Source: DATGMS01 sp040905145
Lineage (GTDB): Bacteria > Bacteroidota > Bacteroidia > Cytophagales > Cyclobacteriaceae
NCBI GenBank assembly: GCA_040905145.1
Contig: JBBDSC010000207.1
Span: 15,669-79,668 of the forward strand
Reading direction: 5' to 3'
DNA: 64,000 nt
A program made the position numbers and the translations under genes. Under the pieces are notes generated by a model. The model was not told the origin of the DNA, made no database searches, and saw only the letters and a list, made by a program, of their open reading frames with translations. Positions 16,362-24,309 of the stretch are shown one piece after another; within the stretch, counting starts at the first letter, position 1, and every line of letters starts with the position of its first letter.

Positions 16362-17573
16362 ATGAATATTAATATAATTCGAATTTTAAGCGTCTTCACA
16401 GTCATTATTTTAATGATTGCCTGTGGCGGAAGACAAGAAAACAGTGAAGGAGGGGAACATGGCCACGAAGAAGCAGAGGGCCATAGTGAACATGAGGAGG
16501 AAGGAGAAGCTGTACACTTCTCTCCCGAACAATTTAAAGCTTTGGATATGCAGGTGGATACTTTGCCGCTCAGAAACCTTTCTTCGGTTGTCCAGGCCAA
16601 CGGCCAGTTGGAAGTTCCCCCTCAAAACGAGGCTACAGTAACGGCCATTATTGGTGCCAATGTGTCGTCCATCAAAGTGATCGAGGGAGAAGAAGTAAAG
16701 AAAGGACAGGTATTGGCCTATCTCATGCATCCAAACCTCACCCGTTTGCAAGGCGATTATCTGGAAGCCTACAATAACCTGCAATTTGTGGAACAGGATT
16801 ATCAGCGCCAGAAAAAACTTTATGAGGAAGAAGTTGGTTCAGGCAAAACCTTTCAACAAACACAGGCCGAATATCGCTCCACTCAGGGAATGGTAAAAAG
16901 TTTTGAATATCAACTGCGCCAGTTAGGAATGAACCCTGTCCGCATTATGGAAGGAAATTTTTATGACCAGGTGCCGGTGGTAAGCCCGATTGATGGATCA
17001 ATAGTAAGCGTAAAAATTAAAATAGGCCAATATGTACAGCCGGAAAAGGACCTCTTTGAAATTATAAATACGCATCATATCCATGCTGATTTGATGGTGT
17101 TTGAAAAGGATGTATATAAGGTGAAAGAAGGTCAACGGGTGAGGTTTATGGTAGAGATTTTGCCGGAAAGAGAACTGCTTGCTGAAATATATTCCGTAGG
17201 CAAAAAGTTTGAACAGGACCCGAAGGCTGTGCATGTACATGCGGAGATTGAAAATTTAACCGGAAGTTTGATCCCTGGCATGTATATAAAAGGTGAAATA
17301 TTAACGGACAGTGCAGAAATCCATGCCTTACCCGAAGGGGCAATCACCCGTGAAGGGGACAGATACTTTGCTTTCCTTGCTGAAAAGGAATTGGCTGGTG
17401 AAAACGAAAACTGGATGTTTACTCCTATAGAAGTAGTAACTGGTAATTCAAATAATGGGTGGGTAGCAGTGAAGTTCCTTCAGAAAATCCCAGACGGATC
17501 GTTGTTTGCTATGAATAATGCGTATTACCTGATCGCAGAAATGAATAAGAGTGAAGCAGGCCATAGCCATTGA
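16362..17573 (+). CDS. czcB: efflux RND periplasmic adaptor, CzcB/CusB family
   Basis: 403 residues: a lipoprotein (lipobox MIAC) that bridges pump and outer-membrane duct. A His/Glu-rich segment follows the Cys (EHGHEEAEGHSEHEEEGEAVH, residues 28-48), a metal-binding stretch typical of CzcB-type adaptors, and the protein ends GHSH. Barrel-sandwich and hairpin portions are present: VIEGEEVKKGQVLAYLMHPN, a helical hairpin LQGDYLEAYNNLQFVEQDYQRQKKLY, and VSPIDGSIVSVKIKIGQYVQ. It is third in the operon, 11 bp after czcC. Confidence 0.92.
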   Translation: MNINIIRILSVFTVIILMIACGGRQENSEGGEHGHEEAEGHSEHEEEGEAVHFSPEQFKALDMQVDTLPLRNLSSVVQANGQLEVPPQNEATVTAIIGANVSSIKVIEGEEVKKGQVLAYLMHPNLTRLQGDYLEAYNNLQFVEQDYQRQKKLYEEEVGSGKTFQQTQAEYRSTQGMVKSFEYQLRQLGMNPVRIMEGNFYDQVPVVSPIDGSIVSVKIKIGQYVQPEKDLFEIINTHHIHADLMVFEKDVYKVKEGQRVRFMVEILPERELLAEIYSVGKKFEQDPKAVHVHAEIENLTGSLIPGMYIKGEILTDSAEIHALPEGAITREGDRYFAFLAEKELAGENENWMFTPIEVVTGNSNNGWVAVKFLQKIPDGSLFAMNNAYYLIAEMNKSEAGHSH

Positions 17574-17608
17574 TAAAACAGCATATATCATATTAAAAAC
17601 ATAAAGAA

Positions 17609-17938
17609 ATGGCAATATTAAAATCAATTTTCATATTCATTCTTGCAGGGCTATGCGAAATAGGTGGTGGTTATCTTGTATGGCTTTGGCTGCGCGAAGG
17701 CAAATCTTTGTGGCTGGGGATTTTGGGCGGTTTATTATTATTCGGCTATGGAATTGCCGCTACTTTCCAGCCTGCTCACTTTGGACGCGTTTACGCTGCA
17801 TACGGTGGCATATTTATCGTGATGGCAATTATTTGGGGCTGGAAGGTAGATGGGGTTGTTCCTGATAAATATGATCTGATAGGAGGCGTGATTGCACTTA
17901 TCGGAATGGGTATCATTATGTATGCACCAAGAAATTAA
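17609..17938 (+). CDS. YnfA family (UPF0060) small membrane protein
   Basis: 109 residues with four membrane spans and the family pattern LAGLCEIGGGYLVWLWLREG, FGRVYAAYGGIFIVMA, WGWKVDGVVPDKYDLIGG. YnfA proteins resemble small multidrug-resistance exporters; some export cationic compounds. It lies 35 bp after the adaptor gene, so it probably belongs to the metal-efflux operon, which is the only hint of substrate here. Confidence 0.9.
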   Translation: MAILKSIFIFILAGLCEIGGGYLVWLWLREGKSLWLGILGGLLLFGYGIAATFQPAHFGRVYAAYGGIFIVMAIIWGWKVDGVVPDKYDLIGGVIALIGMGIIMYAPRN

Positions 17939-18102
17939 AGATATATCCTTTGATGCCATGCATGCAAACAGCTTTAAAAATATTCCCATGGTGGAACTGT
18001 TTGGCCATTAAAGGTTTTAAAGCAAAAAATTATGGCATGGACCATTTGAGCACTTTAACAACAAAGGACTTAAACAAAAGAAGAAACAACTGGTATTAAT
18101 TA

Positions 18103-18575
18103 ATGAAAGACCAACAAAGGAAAAAAGGATTAAAAACGGCCAAAAGGATTCAGGGATTTAATGTTGTATATGATATTTTGAAGTAGGTGTCTCGTTATTT
18201 GCCGGTTTTACTTCCGGCAGTGCAGCTTTAATTGGCTGGGGCCTTGACAGCCTGGTAGAAATTTTTGCGGCAAGTACCTTATGGTGGAGGCTAAACGGGG
18301 AATTGCAAGGTATAGATGATGAACAGGTAAAGAAAAGGGAAAAAATTACCTTGTCATTTCTTTTTCATTTTTGATGCTCAGCATTTTTATTACCTATGAC
18401 TCTGTGACAAAATTCATCAATAAAGAAACCCCGGACTGGAGCACTATAGGTCTTTAGTACTGCTTGTATCCCTGGTGGTAAACCCTGGCTTGATCTGGTT
18501 TCAACGTAAATATGGCAAAAAGCTGACTGGTGGTGGGCCGATCCTGTTGCGGCTCTTCTGATAAAAGCGGGATGG
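18103..18575 (+). pseudogene. broken cation-efflux (CDF/TMEM163-like) transporter
   Basis: Fragments of one membrane transporter can be read in successive frames. An ATG-led piece ends in a stop after 27 codons (RIQGFNVVYDILK). The next frame gives EVGVSLFAGFTSGSAALIGWGLDSLVEIFAASTLWWRL up to a stop in SFLFHF; another gives MLSIFITYDSVTKF; the end reads WWADPVAALLIKAGW. The GLDSLVE and ADPVAALL motifs are those of cation-diffusion carriers. At least three indels break it. It follows a metal-efflux operon and was probably its last gene. The stretch 17939-18102 shows nothing recognisable. Confidence 0.75.
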
Positions 18576-18607
18576 AACCCTCCAAGGGTTTAAACCCTTG
18601 GAGGGTT
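18576..18607. repeat. perfect 32-bp palindrome
   Basis: AACCCTCCAAGGGTTT is followed immediately by its exact reverse complement AAACCCTTGGAGGGTT, giving a 32-base perfect palindrome directly after the broken transporter. It might be a hairpin terminator or a mobile palindromic unit. Confidence 0.8.
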
Positions 18608-18706
18608 AGGGACTAATATTTACGATAACAAGTTATCTGCTTTGATGTTCGATTACAAAATCGTGAGGAATTTGCGTGAAATTTTGTTGCCTTCAGCAGG
18701 CCTCCT

Positions 18707-18826
18707 CTACCTCTTGTAAAAAATATAATCCGTCACCACTGGGGCTATGCCACTTTGCCTCAATTCTGCCACAATTTGACCTTTATGATGCGTATCCTGA
18801 AACAAATGTTTCATAAATACTACCAT
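18707..18826 (-). pseudogene. DinB-family C-terminal remnant
   Basis: The reverse strand encodes MVVFMKHLFQDTHHKGQIVA and continues ELRQSGIAPVVTDYIFYKR before a stop. This matches the last part of DinB proteins, where HHxGQ supplies metal ligands. The N-terminal two thirds are missing and the SDR stop lies only 7 bp upstream, so this is a decayed fragment. Between it and the palindrome (18608-18706) nothing was recognised. Confidence 0.6.
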
Positions 18827-18833
18827 TAAACAA

Positions 18834-19619
18834 TTATACGGAATTCATTGCCCCACCATCTATGGGAATATTGGTCCCTGTGATATACGATGCATATTCA
18901 GAGGCCAAAAAGGTAGCCAAGTAACCATATTCCTTTGGTTGCCCAAACCGTTTCATAGGAATCCCGTCCGCCATCTGCTTCCTCCATTCTTCCAGATTGA
19001 TCCCTTTATTTTCCGCTTGCTGACGATGGAGGTCCCCGAGTCTTTCAGTATCAAAAGAACCCGTCAGGATGTTATTGACCGTAATTCCATAGGGGGCAAC
19101 ATCCCTTGCCAATGTTTTTGCCCAATTGACTACTGCTGAGCGTATCGTGTTGGATAATACCAGATTTTGTAAAGGCTCCTTTACGGATACAGAGGAAACA
19201 TTGATAATCCGTCCAAATTGCTTCTTTTTCATCCCTTCTAATGCCAAGATGCCCGTTAAGCAATAGGTTTTGAAAAGCAGGTCAAAAGCCTGTTGGTAAT
19301 CACCGATATTCTTTTCCGATACATTACCTGCCTTTGGCCCATTGGTGTTGTTCACTAAAATATCTATGGAGTTATCCTCAAAATAAGGGGTGATTTTGTC
19401 TTGGAAATCCGGGAAGTCCATAAAATCGACCACCAAAAAATCATGTTGTTGCCCCTGAGAATTTGATAATTCCTTCAGCATCCTTTCCATTTTCTCCCTG
19501 TTCCGGGCCATTAATGTCACTTCAGCCCCACATTCAGCCAACTGCCATGCCATGGCCTTACCCAATCCACTGGTACTGCCCCCTACTAAGGCCTTACGCC
19601 CTTTTAATGCTATCTTCAT
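18834..19619 (-). CDS. SDR-family oxidoreductase with atypical active site
   Basis: 261 residues, single-domain Rossmann enzyme: nucleotide-binding GGSTSGLGKAM at residues 13-23, NNTNG in place of the usual NNAG, and INVSSVS holding the active-site Ser. Where YxxxK is expected the sequence reads LSNTIRSAV, so the catalytic Tyr and Lys are Leu and Arg. A subgroup of FabG-like SDRs shares this LSN..R pattern; its substrates are poorly known. It is divergent from a MarR regulator 143 bp away, which may control it. Start: first ATG before the Rossmann strand. Confidence 0.85.
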   Translation of the reverse strand: MKIALKGRKALVGGSTSGLGKAMAWQLAECGAEVTLMARNREKMERMLKELSNSQGQQHDFLVVDFMDFPDFQDKITPYFEDNSIDILVNNTNGPKAGNVSEKNIGDYQQAFDLLFKTYCLTGILALEGMKKKQFGRIINVSSVSVKEPLQNLVLSNTIRSAVVNWAKTLARDVAPYGITVNNILTGSFDTERLGDLHRQQAENKGINLEEWRKQMADGIPMKRFGQPKEYGYLATFLASEYASYITGTNIPIDGGAMNSV

Positions 19620-19736
19620 TTTTTATTTTTTGGATCCAATTAAACTGCTGACAAGATAGAAAGTTTTCTTAAAAAAATTTAACAGAATGTCTATAGATTT
19701 TGTAGGGTAATTGAAAATAATTAAAAATATTTCCAT

Positions 19737-19744
19737 TATATTTG
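19737..19744 (+). promoter_or_regulatory. putative -7 promoter element of the marR-type gene
   Basis: TATATTTG matches TAnnTTTG, 17 bp before the ATG at 19762. A TTG at 19711-19713 is 23 bp upstream, slightly too far for the -33 element. Confidence 0.4.
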
Positions 19745-19761
19745 TCACACTAACTATTTGT

Positions 19762-20193
19762 ATGACACAAGAACAATTTGCTAAATATTCGTTCCTCTTG
19801 GATAGGACCGCAAGAAGGGTAAAACAATATGCGCAAAATAAATTTAAAATTGGAAATTTTGATGTGACAGTGGATCAATGGTTGGTTCTGAAAAACCTGG
19901 ATGAGAATGAAAGATTAAGCCAGACGGAACTGGCAAATTTGGTTTTCAAGGATCATCCTACATTGACAAGGATCATAGACATCCTTTGTAAGAAAGGATA
20001 TATTGAGAGAATGCCACATCCCCATGACCGGAGAAGCTTTCATCTATTACTGACCCAAGAAGGGGAACAAAAAGTAAAAGAGTTAAAGCCTCAAGTGTCC
20101 ATAATCCGGGAAAAAGCCTGGAACAAATTGGATCAAAAGGATTTTGAGGAATTCAAACGGATCTTGAACACCATATATGACAATTTAGAATAG
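19762..20193 (+). CDS. MarR-family transcriptional regulator
   Basis: 143 residues from the ATG at 19762 (MTQEQFAKYS); the longer frame from 19711 adds a hydrophobic lead that overlaps the promoter, so it was rejected. The winged helix-turn-helix is clear: LSQTELANLVFKDHPTLTRIIDILCKKGYIERMPHPHDRRSFHLLLTQEG, residues about 55-105. MarR proteins bind as dimers and release DNA on ligand binding. The neighbours, a divergent SDR gene and the FNR/ferredoxin pair downstream, are candidate targets. Confidence 0.9.
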   Translation: MTQEQFAKYSFLLDRTARRVKQYAQNKFKIGNFDVTVDQWLVLKNLDENERLSQTELANLVFKDHPTLTRIIDILCKKGYIERMPHPHDRRSFHLLLTQEGEQKVKELKPQVSIIREKAWNKLDQKDFEEFKRILNTIYDNLE

Positions 20194-20229
20194 TTTAAAG
20201 TAAATTAAGGATTTCCTTACTGCACCCAT

Positions 20230-20237
20230 TATATTTG
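20230..20237 (+). promoter_or_regulatory. putative -7 promoter element of the reductase-ferredoxin pair
   Basis: TATATTTG matches TAnnTTTG, 50 bp before the reductase ATG. No convincing -33 TTG was seen. Confidence 0.4.
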
Positions 20238-20287
20238 CATGCGAAATATTAGGCCAAGTGAAAGGATAATTAAACCATAGACACACC

Positions 20288-21292
20288 ATGATAAGCACTG
20301 ACATTTGCATTATTGGAGCCGGACCTGTAGGGTTATTTGCTGTTTTTGAAGCAGGATTGTTAAAAATGCGTTGTCATTTGATCGACGCATTGCCACAAAT
20401 CGGTGGTCAATTATCTGAAATATACCCTCAAAAGCCAATATATGATATCCCCGGCTATCCGGAAATTAAAGCGCAGGATTTGATAAATAACCTGATGAAG
20501 CAAATTGCCCCCTTCAACCCGACCTTTTCTTTAGGGGAGAGGGTAGATCATTTGACCAAGCAGAAAGATGGTTCTTTCACCCTTACCACAAGTGATAAGA
20601 CGAAAATCCATACTAAAGCTATTGTTATTGCTGGAGGTTTGGGTTGTTTTGAGCCCAGGAAGCCAGTTTTGGAAAAACTGGAATATTTTGAAGGCAAAGG
20701 CATCACCTATATGGTCAAGGACCCTGAAAAATTCAGGAATAAAAAGGTGGTTCTGGCCGGCGGCGGTGATTCTGCACTGGACTGGACCATTTACCTGGCC
20801 AATATTGCGGAAAAGGTGACTTTAGTGCACAGGAACGAAACATTCAGAGGAGCTCCGGACTCTGCCGCCAAGGTATTTGATCTGGCCAATAACGGAAAAA
20901 TAGATTTAATCCTTAGCTCTGATTTAAAGCAATTGGGAGGAAATGGCCACTTGGAAAGTGTTACCATGCTCACTAAAAGCAAAGAGGAAATTACAGTAGA
21001 CACGGATTACCTGATCCCTTTGTTTGGCCTGAGCCCTAAATTGGGACCCATTGCGGACTGGGGATTGAACATAAATAAAAATGCCATAGAGGTAGATACC
21101 ACAGACTACTCTACCAATGTGGATGGAATCTATGCCATTGGAGACATAAATACTTATCCAAACAAGTTGAAATTAATCCTTTGTGGATTTCACGAGGCGG
21201 CATTAATGTGCCAGAGTGCCTTCAAAAAGGTGTATCCTGATCAAAAATTAAGCTTTAAATATACAACCGTAAATGGAGTTAATGCATTTTAA
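20288..21292 (+). CDS. ferredoxin/flavodoxin-NADP reductase, thioredoxin-reductase type
   Basis: 334 residues. An FAD-binding GAGPVGLFAVFEA at residues 9-21, an NADP-binding AGGGDSALDWTIYL with VHRNETFRGAP, and a final GIYAIGDINTYPNKLKLILCGFHEAAL match the TrxR-like ferredoxin-NADP reductases. The CxxC disulfide of thioredoxin reductase is absent, so electrons go to or from a small iron-sulfur or flavin protein. The 2Fe-2S ferredoxin gene that follows 15 bp downstream is the likely partner. Confidence 0.9.
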   Translation: MISTDICIIGAGPVGLFAVFEAGLLKMRCHLIDALPQIGGQLSEIYPQKPIYDIPGYPEIKAQDLINNLMKQIAPFNPTFSLGERVDHLTKQKDGSFTLTTSDKTKIHTKAIVIAGGLGCFEPRKPVLEKLEYFEGKGITYMVKDPEKFRNKKVVLAGGGDSALDWTIYLANIAEKVTLVHRNETFRGAPDSAAKVFDLANNGKIDLILSSDLKQLGGNGHLESVTMLTKSKEEITVDTDYLIPLFGLSPKLGPIADWGLNINKNAIEVDTTDYSTNVDGIYAIGDINTYPNKLKLILCGFHEAALMCQSAFKKVYPDQKLSFKYTTVNGVNAF

Positions 21293-21307
21293 TATTGTTT
21301 TTGTAAT

Positions 21308-21628
21308 ATGGTAAAATTTGAAGTAGAAGATCAGGACGGCAAGCGTCAAACCATTGAAGCGCCAGATGATATGGGCTTGAGTTTGATGGAAATCCTCAAA
21401 GCATCAGAATATCCTGTATTGGCCACCTGTGGCGGTATGGCCCTTTGTGCCACCTGCCATGTGGAAGTATTGGAAGGTAAGGATGGATTAGGTGAGGCAA
21501 CTGACCCAGAACTGGATCAATTAGAGAACCTGCCGGAATTCTACCCCAGCAGCCGACTGGCTTGTCAAATCAGAATCAGCGAATTACTCGAAGGGGCCAT
21601 TTTCAAACTGCGAGGAGAAGATAACTAA
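21308..21628 (+). CDS. 2Fe-2S ferredoxin, adrenodoxin type
   Basis: 106 residues. Cluster ligands are seen as CGGMALCATC (Cys41, Cys47 and Cys50 approximately) and a fourth Cys in SRLACQI, the Cx5Cx2C...C spacing of vertebrate-type ferredoxins. It carries single electrons in the cytoplasm and is probably reduced by the preceding reductase, with which it forms a two-gene unit closed by a terminator at 21633-21660. The final electron acceptor is not in the window. Confidence 0.93.
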   Translation: MVKFEVEDQDGKRQTIEAPDDMGLSLMEILKASEYPVLATCGGMALCATCHVEVLEGKDGLGEATDPELDQLENLPEFYPSSRLACQIRISELLEGAIFKLRGEDN

Positions 21629-21632
21629 TTTT

Positions 21633-21660
21633 AAAAAAGGAGCCTTCCAGCTCCTTTTTT
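21633..21660 (+). terminator. Rho-independent terminator after ferredoxin gene
   Basis: AAAAAAGGAGC, a CTTCCA loop and GCTCCTTTTTT form a near-perfect stem with a T-run immediately after the ferredoxin stop. Confidence 0.85.
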
Positions 21661-21776
21661 ATCAACAATTTTTTTTTTTGTACGTTAAATCATTTTTTAG
21701 AAATTTTCAAATTCCCCCTAAAAACAGCAAAATAACTTCGGGAACTTTAGCTTGTGGATTAACATTTATTATTTAA

Positions 21777-21923
21777 ATGAAAAAAAATGAAAAAACCCCT
21801 TGGGAAAAAAGATTTCAGCATTCTACCAACACAGTGTTGTTTGGAAAACCCAAAAAAAAGTCCAAATGGATGTATGTATTGGTGATTGTGCTTATTTTGC
21901 TTTTGGGTTTTATACTGAATTAA
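21777..21923 (+). CDS. small single-span membrane protein (48 aa)
   Basis: An ATG-led frame of 48 codons: a charged N-terminal half (KKNEKTPWEKRFQHSTNTVL, then FGKPKKKSK) followed by one membrane helix (WMYVLVIVLILLLGFILN) and a stop. The positive stretch before the helix predicts the N-terminus inside. No family was recognised. It sits alone, 120 bp after the ferredoxin terminator. Confidence 0.5.
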   Translation: MKKNEKTPWEKRFQHSTNTVLFGKPKKKSKWMYVLVIVLILLLGFILN

Positions 21924-22185
21924 ACAGGAAAGCCATCAAAGACAGAGGATGTCCTATCTCTGTCCGCCAAGAACCCGGACAATTAATTCAGGCTATTCCA
22001 GAATTCTGACCGAAATGGGATTCAAATTCCTTCCTACCTTTACCACTTCCACCTTTTTTGACCTTCCTGGAGAGCTGAGAACGCTACTGATTTACCTAAC
22101 CGTGAAATTGAAGGCTTTCGTAATCAGTAAGCGGTAATAAGTGATCCAGTATCGAATAAATAGCCAAAAAAGAAGTCATCCAAAG
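21924..22185. other. intergenic stretch, nothing recognised
   Basis: Between the small membrane protein and the mutB stop codon only short frames interrupted by stops are present in all directions. No RNA gene, repeat or clear remnant was identified. Confidence 0.5.
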
Positions 22186-24309
22186 TTATCCTTCCATCAA
22201 CTTCCTCAATATTTCTATCGCCGCTTTTGGCAGCACAGTTCCCGGTCCAAATATCGCAGCAACCCCCTCTTTAAAAAGAAAATCATAATCTTTGGGAGGG
22301 ATTACCCCCCCCACTGTCACCATAATGTCTTCCCTGCCAATTTTTTTCAAAGCACTGATCAGTTGGGGTACTAGGGTTTTATGTCCTGCTGCCAGTGAAG
22401 AGGCACCTATGACATGCACATCATTTTCAGCAGCTTGATCCGCCACTTCTTCCGGCGTTTGAAAAAGCGGTCCTATGTCCACATCAAATCCCAGATCGGC
22501 AAAGCCTGTGGCAATTACCTTCGCCCCCCTGTCATGCCCATCCTGTCCCATCTTAGCCACCATAATCCTAGGCCTTCTTCCTTCCAATTCCGCAAACTGA
22601 TCCGCTAGGGCTTTTGCTTCTTTGAAAACCACATCGTCCTTTGCAATCCTGGAATAAACACCGGATATTGATTTTATTGTTGCTTTATGCCTTCCAAATT
22701 CCTTTTCCATAGCCTCTGTTATTTCCCCTAAAGTAGCTCTTTTCCGTGCAGCATCTATGGCCAGCTCCAGTAGGTTTCCTTCTCCTTTTCTTGCTGATTC
22801 GGTTATTTTTGCCAAAGAATGTTCCACTTCCGTTGAATTTCTATCAGCCCTCAGCTTTTTTAGCCTATCAACCTGTGACTTTCTCACCGCATCATCGTCC
22901 ACCTCCAGTATTTCAAAATCATTTCTGTCCGCTATCTGAAATCGGTTCACCCCTACTATGACATCTTTCCCACTATCAATCCTGGCTTGCTTTTTAGCGG
23001 CGGCTTCCTCAATCCTCATTTTGGGGACACCTGCTTCAATGGCCTTGGCCATTCCACCCAATTCTTCCACCTCTTGGATCAATTCCCAAGCTTTTTTCAC
23101 CAACTGGTCTGTCAGGTATTCTACATAATAGGATCCGCCCCAAGGATCCACAACTTTGGTAATGAAGGTTTCCTCCTGTAGGTACAGCTGCGTATTCCTT
23201 GAAATACGCGCAGAAAAATCAGTGGGTAAAGCAATAGCTTCATCAAAGGAATTGGTATGCAAGGATTGGGTATGCCCCAGAACGGCAGCCATTGCCTCCA
23301 CCGTGGTCCTGGCCACGTTGTTAAATACATCTTGCCCGGTCAAGGACCATCCTGAGGTTTGGCAATGTGTTCTAAGGGCAAGGGATTTAGGATTCTTTGG
23401 TTTAAACTGGCTAACCAATTTTGACCAGAGCAAGCGACCCGCCCGCATTTTGGCAATTTCCATAAAATGGTTCATCCCAATGGCCCAAAAAAATGAAAGC
23501 CTTGGCGCAAAGTCATCTATGTCCAAACCTGTGCCCACTCCCGTGCGCAGATATTCCAGACCATCAGCCAAAGTATAGGCCAATTCCAAATCTGTAGTTG
23601 CCCCTGCTTCATGGATATGATAGCCAGAAATGGAGATTGAATTGAACTTGGGCATTTTCTTGGAAGTATAGGCAAATATATCCGCCACGATTCTCATGGA
23701 AGGCTGAGGGGGGTAAATATAGGTGTTCCTCACCATGAATTCCTTCAGGATATCGTTTTGGATGGTTCCCGCCAACTGCTCGGGACTTATCCCTTGTTCT
23801 TCTGCGGCGACGATATAAAAAGCCAAAATAGGAATAACCGCACCATTCATGGTCATCGAAACGGACATCTTATTTAATGGGATCTGGTCAAACAGGATTT
23901 TCATGTCCAAAACCGAGTCAATGGCCACTCCTGCTTTCCCTACATCCCCCTGTACCCTGGGATGATCAGAGTCATATCCTCTATGGGTAGCCAGGTCAAA
24001 TGCTACTGAAAGACCCTTCTGCCCCGCAGCCAAATTCCTTCTGTAAAAGGCATTGGACTCTTTTGCTGTAGAAAATCCCGCATATTGCCTGATTGTCCAA
24101 GGACGCATCACATACATGGTACTGTAAGGCCCCCGCAAATAGGGAGGGATGCCAGCAGAAAAACCCAAATGCTCCATATGCTCAAGATCTTCTTTGGAGA
24201 AAATGGCCTTCACATTAATCCCTTCAGCCGAAGTCCAAGTTTCATTGGAAAATTCTCTATTGGCGGAGAAAAGATTATTTTTCTTGATTTGATGGATATC
24301 AGGTCTCAT
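22186..24309 (-). CDS. mutB: methylmalonyl-CoA mutase large (catalytic) subunit
   Basis: 707 residues. It interconverts (R)-methylmalonyl-CoA and succinyl-CoA using adenosylcobalamin. The N-terminal TIM barrel carries the substrate-tunnel sequence YLRGPYSTMYVMRPWTIRQYAGFSTAKESN, and the C-terminal B12-binding domain has the DGHDRG motif at about residues 590-595 (His is the lower cobalt ligand), followed by IGASSLAAGH and VGGVIP. Length is full. Its ATG overlaps the small-subunit stop (ATGA). Co-location with a B12 uptake locus and meaB fits a propionate or succinate branch. Confidence 0.96.
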   Translation of the reverse strand: MRPDIHQIKKNNLFSANREFSNETWTSAEGINVKAIFSKEDLEHMEHLGFSAGIPPYLRGPYSTMYVMRPWTIRQYAGFSTAKESNAFYRRNLAAGQKGLSVAFDLATHRGYDSDHPRVQGDVGKAGVAIDSVLDMKILFDQIPLNKMSVSMTMNGAVIPILAFYIVAAEEQGISPEQLAGTIQNDILKEFMVRNTYIYPPQPSMRIVADIFAYTSKKMPKFNSISISGYHIHEAGATTDLELAYTLADGLEYLRTGVGTGLDIDDFAPRLSFFWAIGMNHFMEIAKMRAGRLLWSKLVSQFKPKNPKSLALRTHCQTSGWSLTGQDVFNNVARTTVEAMAAVLGHTQSLHTNSFDEAIALPTDFSARISRNTQLYLQEETFITKVVDPWGGSYYVEYLTDQLVKKAWELIQEVEELGGMAKAIEAGVPKMRIEEAAAKKQARIDSGKDVIVGVNRFQIADRNDFEILEVDDDAVRKSQVDRLKKLRADRNSTEVEHSLAKITESARKGEGNLLELAIDAARKRATLGEITEAMEKEFGRHKATIKSISGVYSRIAKDDVVFKEAKALADQFAELEGRRPRIMVAKMGQDGHDRGAKVIATGFADLGFDVDIGPLFQTPEEVADQAAENDVHVIGASSLAAGHKTLVPQLISALKKIGREDIMVTVGGVIPPKDYDFLFKEGVAAIFGPGTVLPKAAIEILRKLMEG

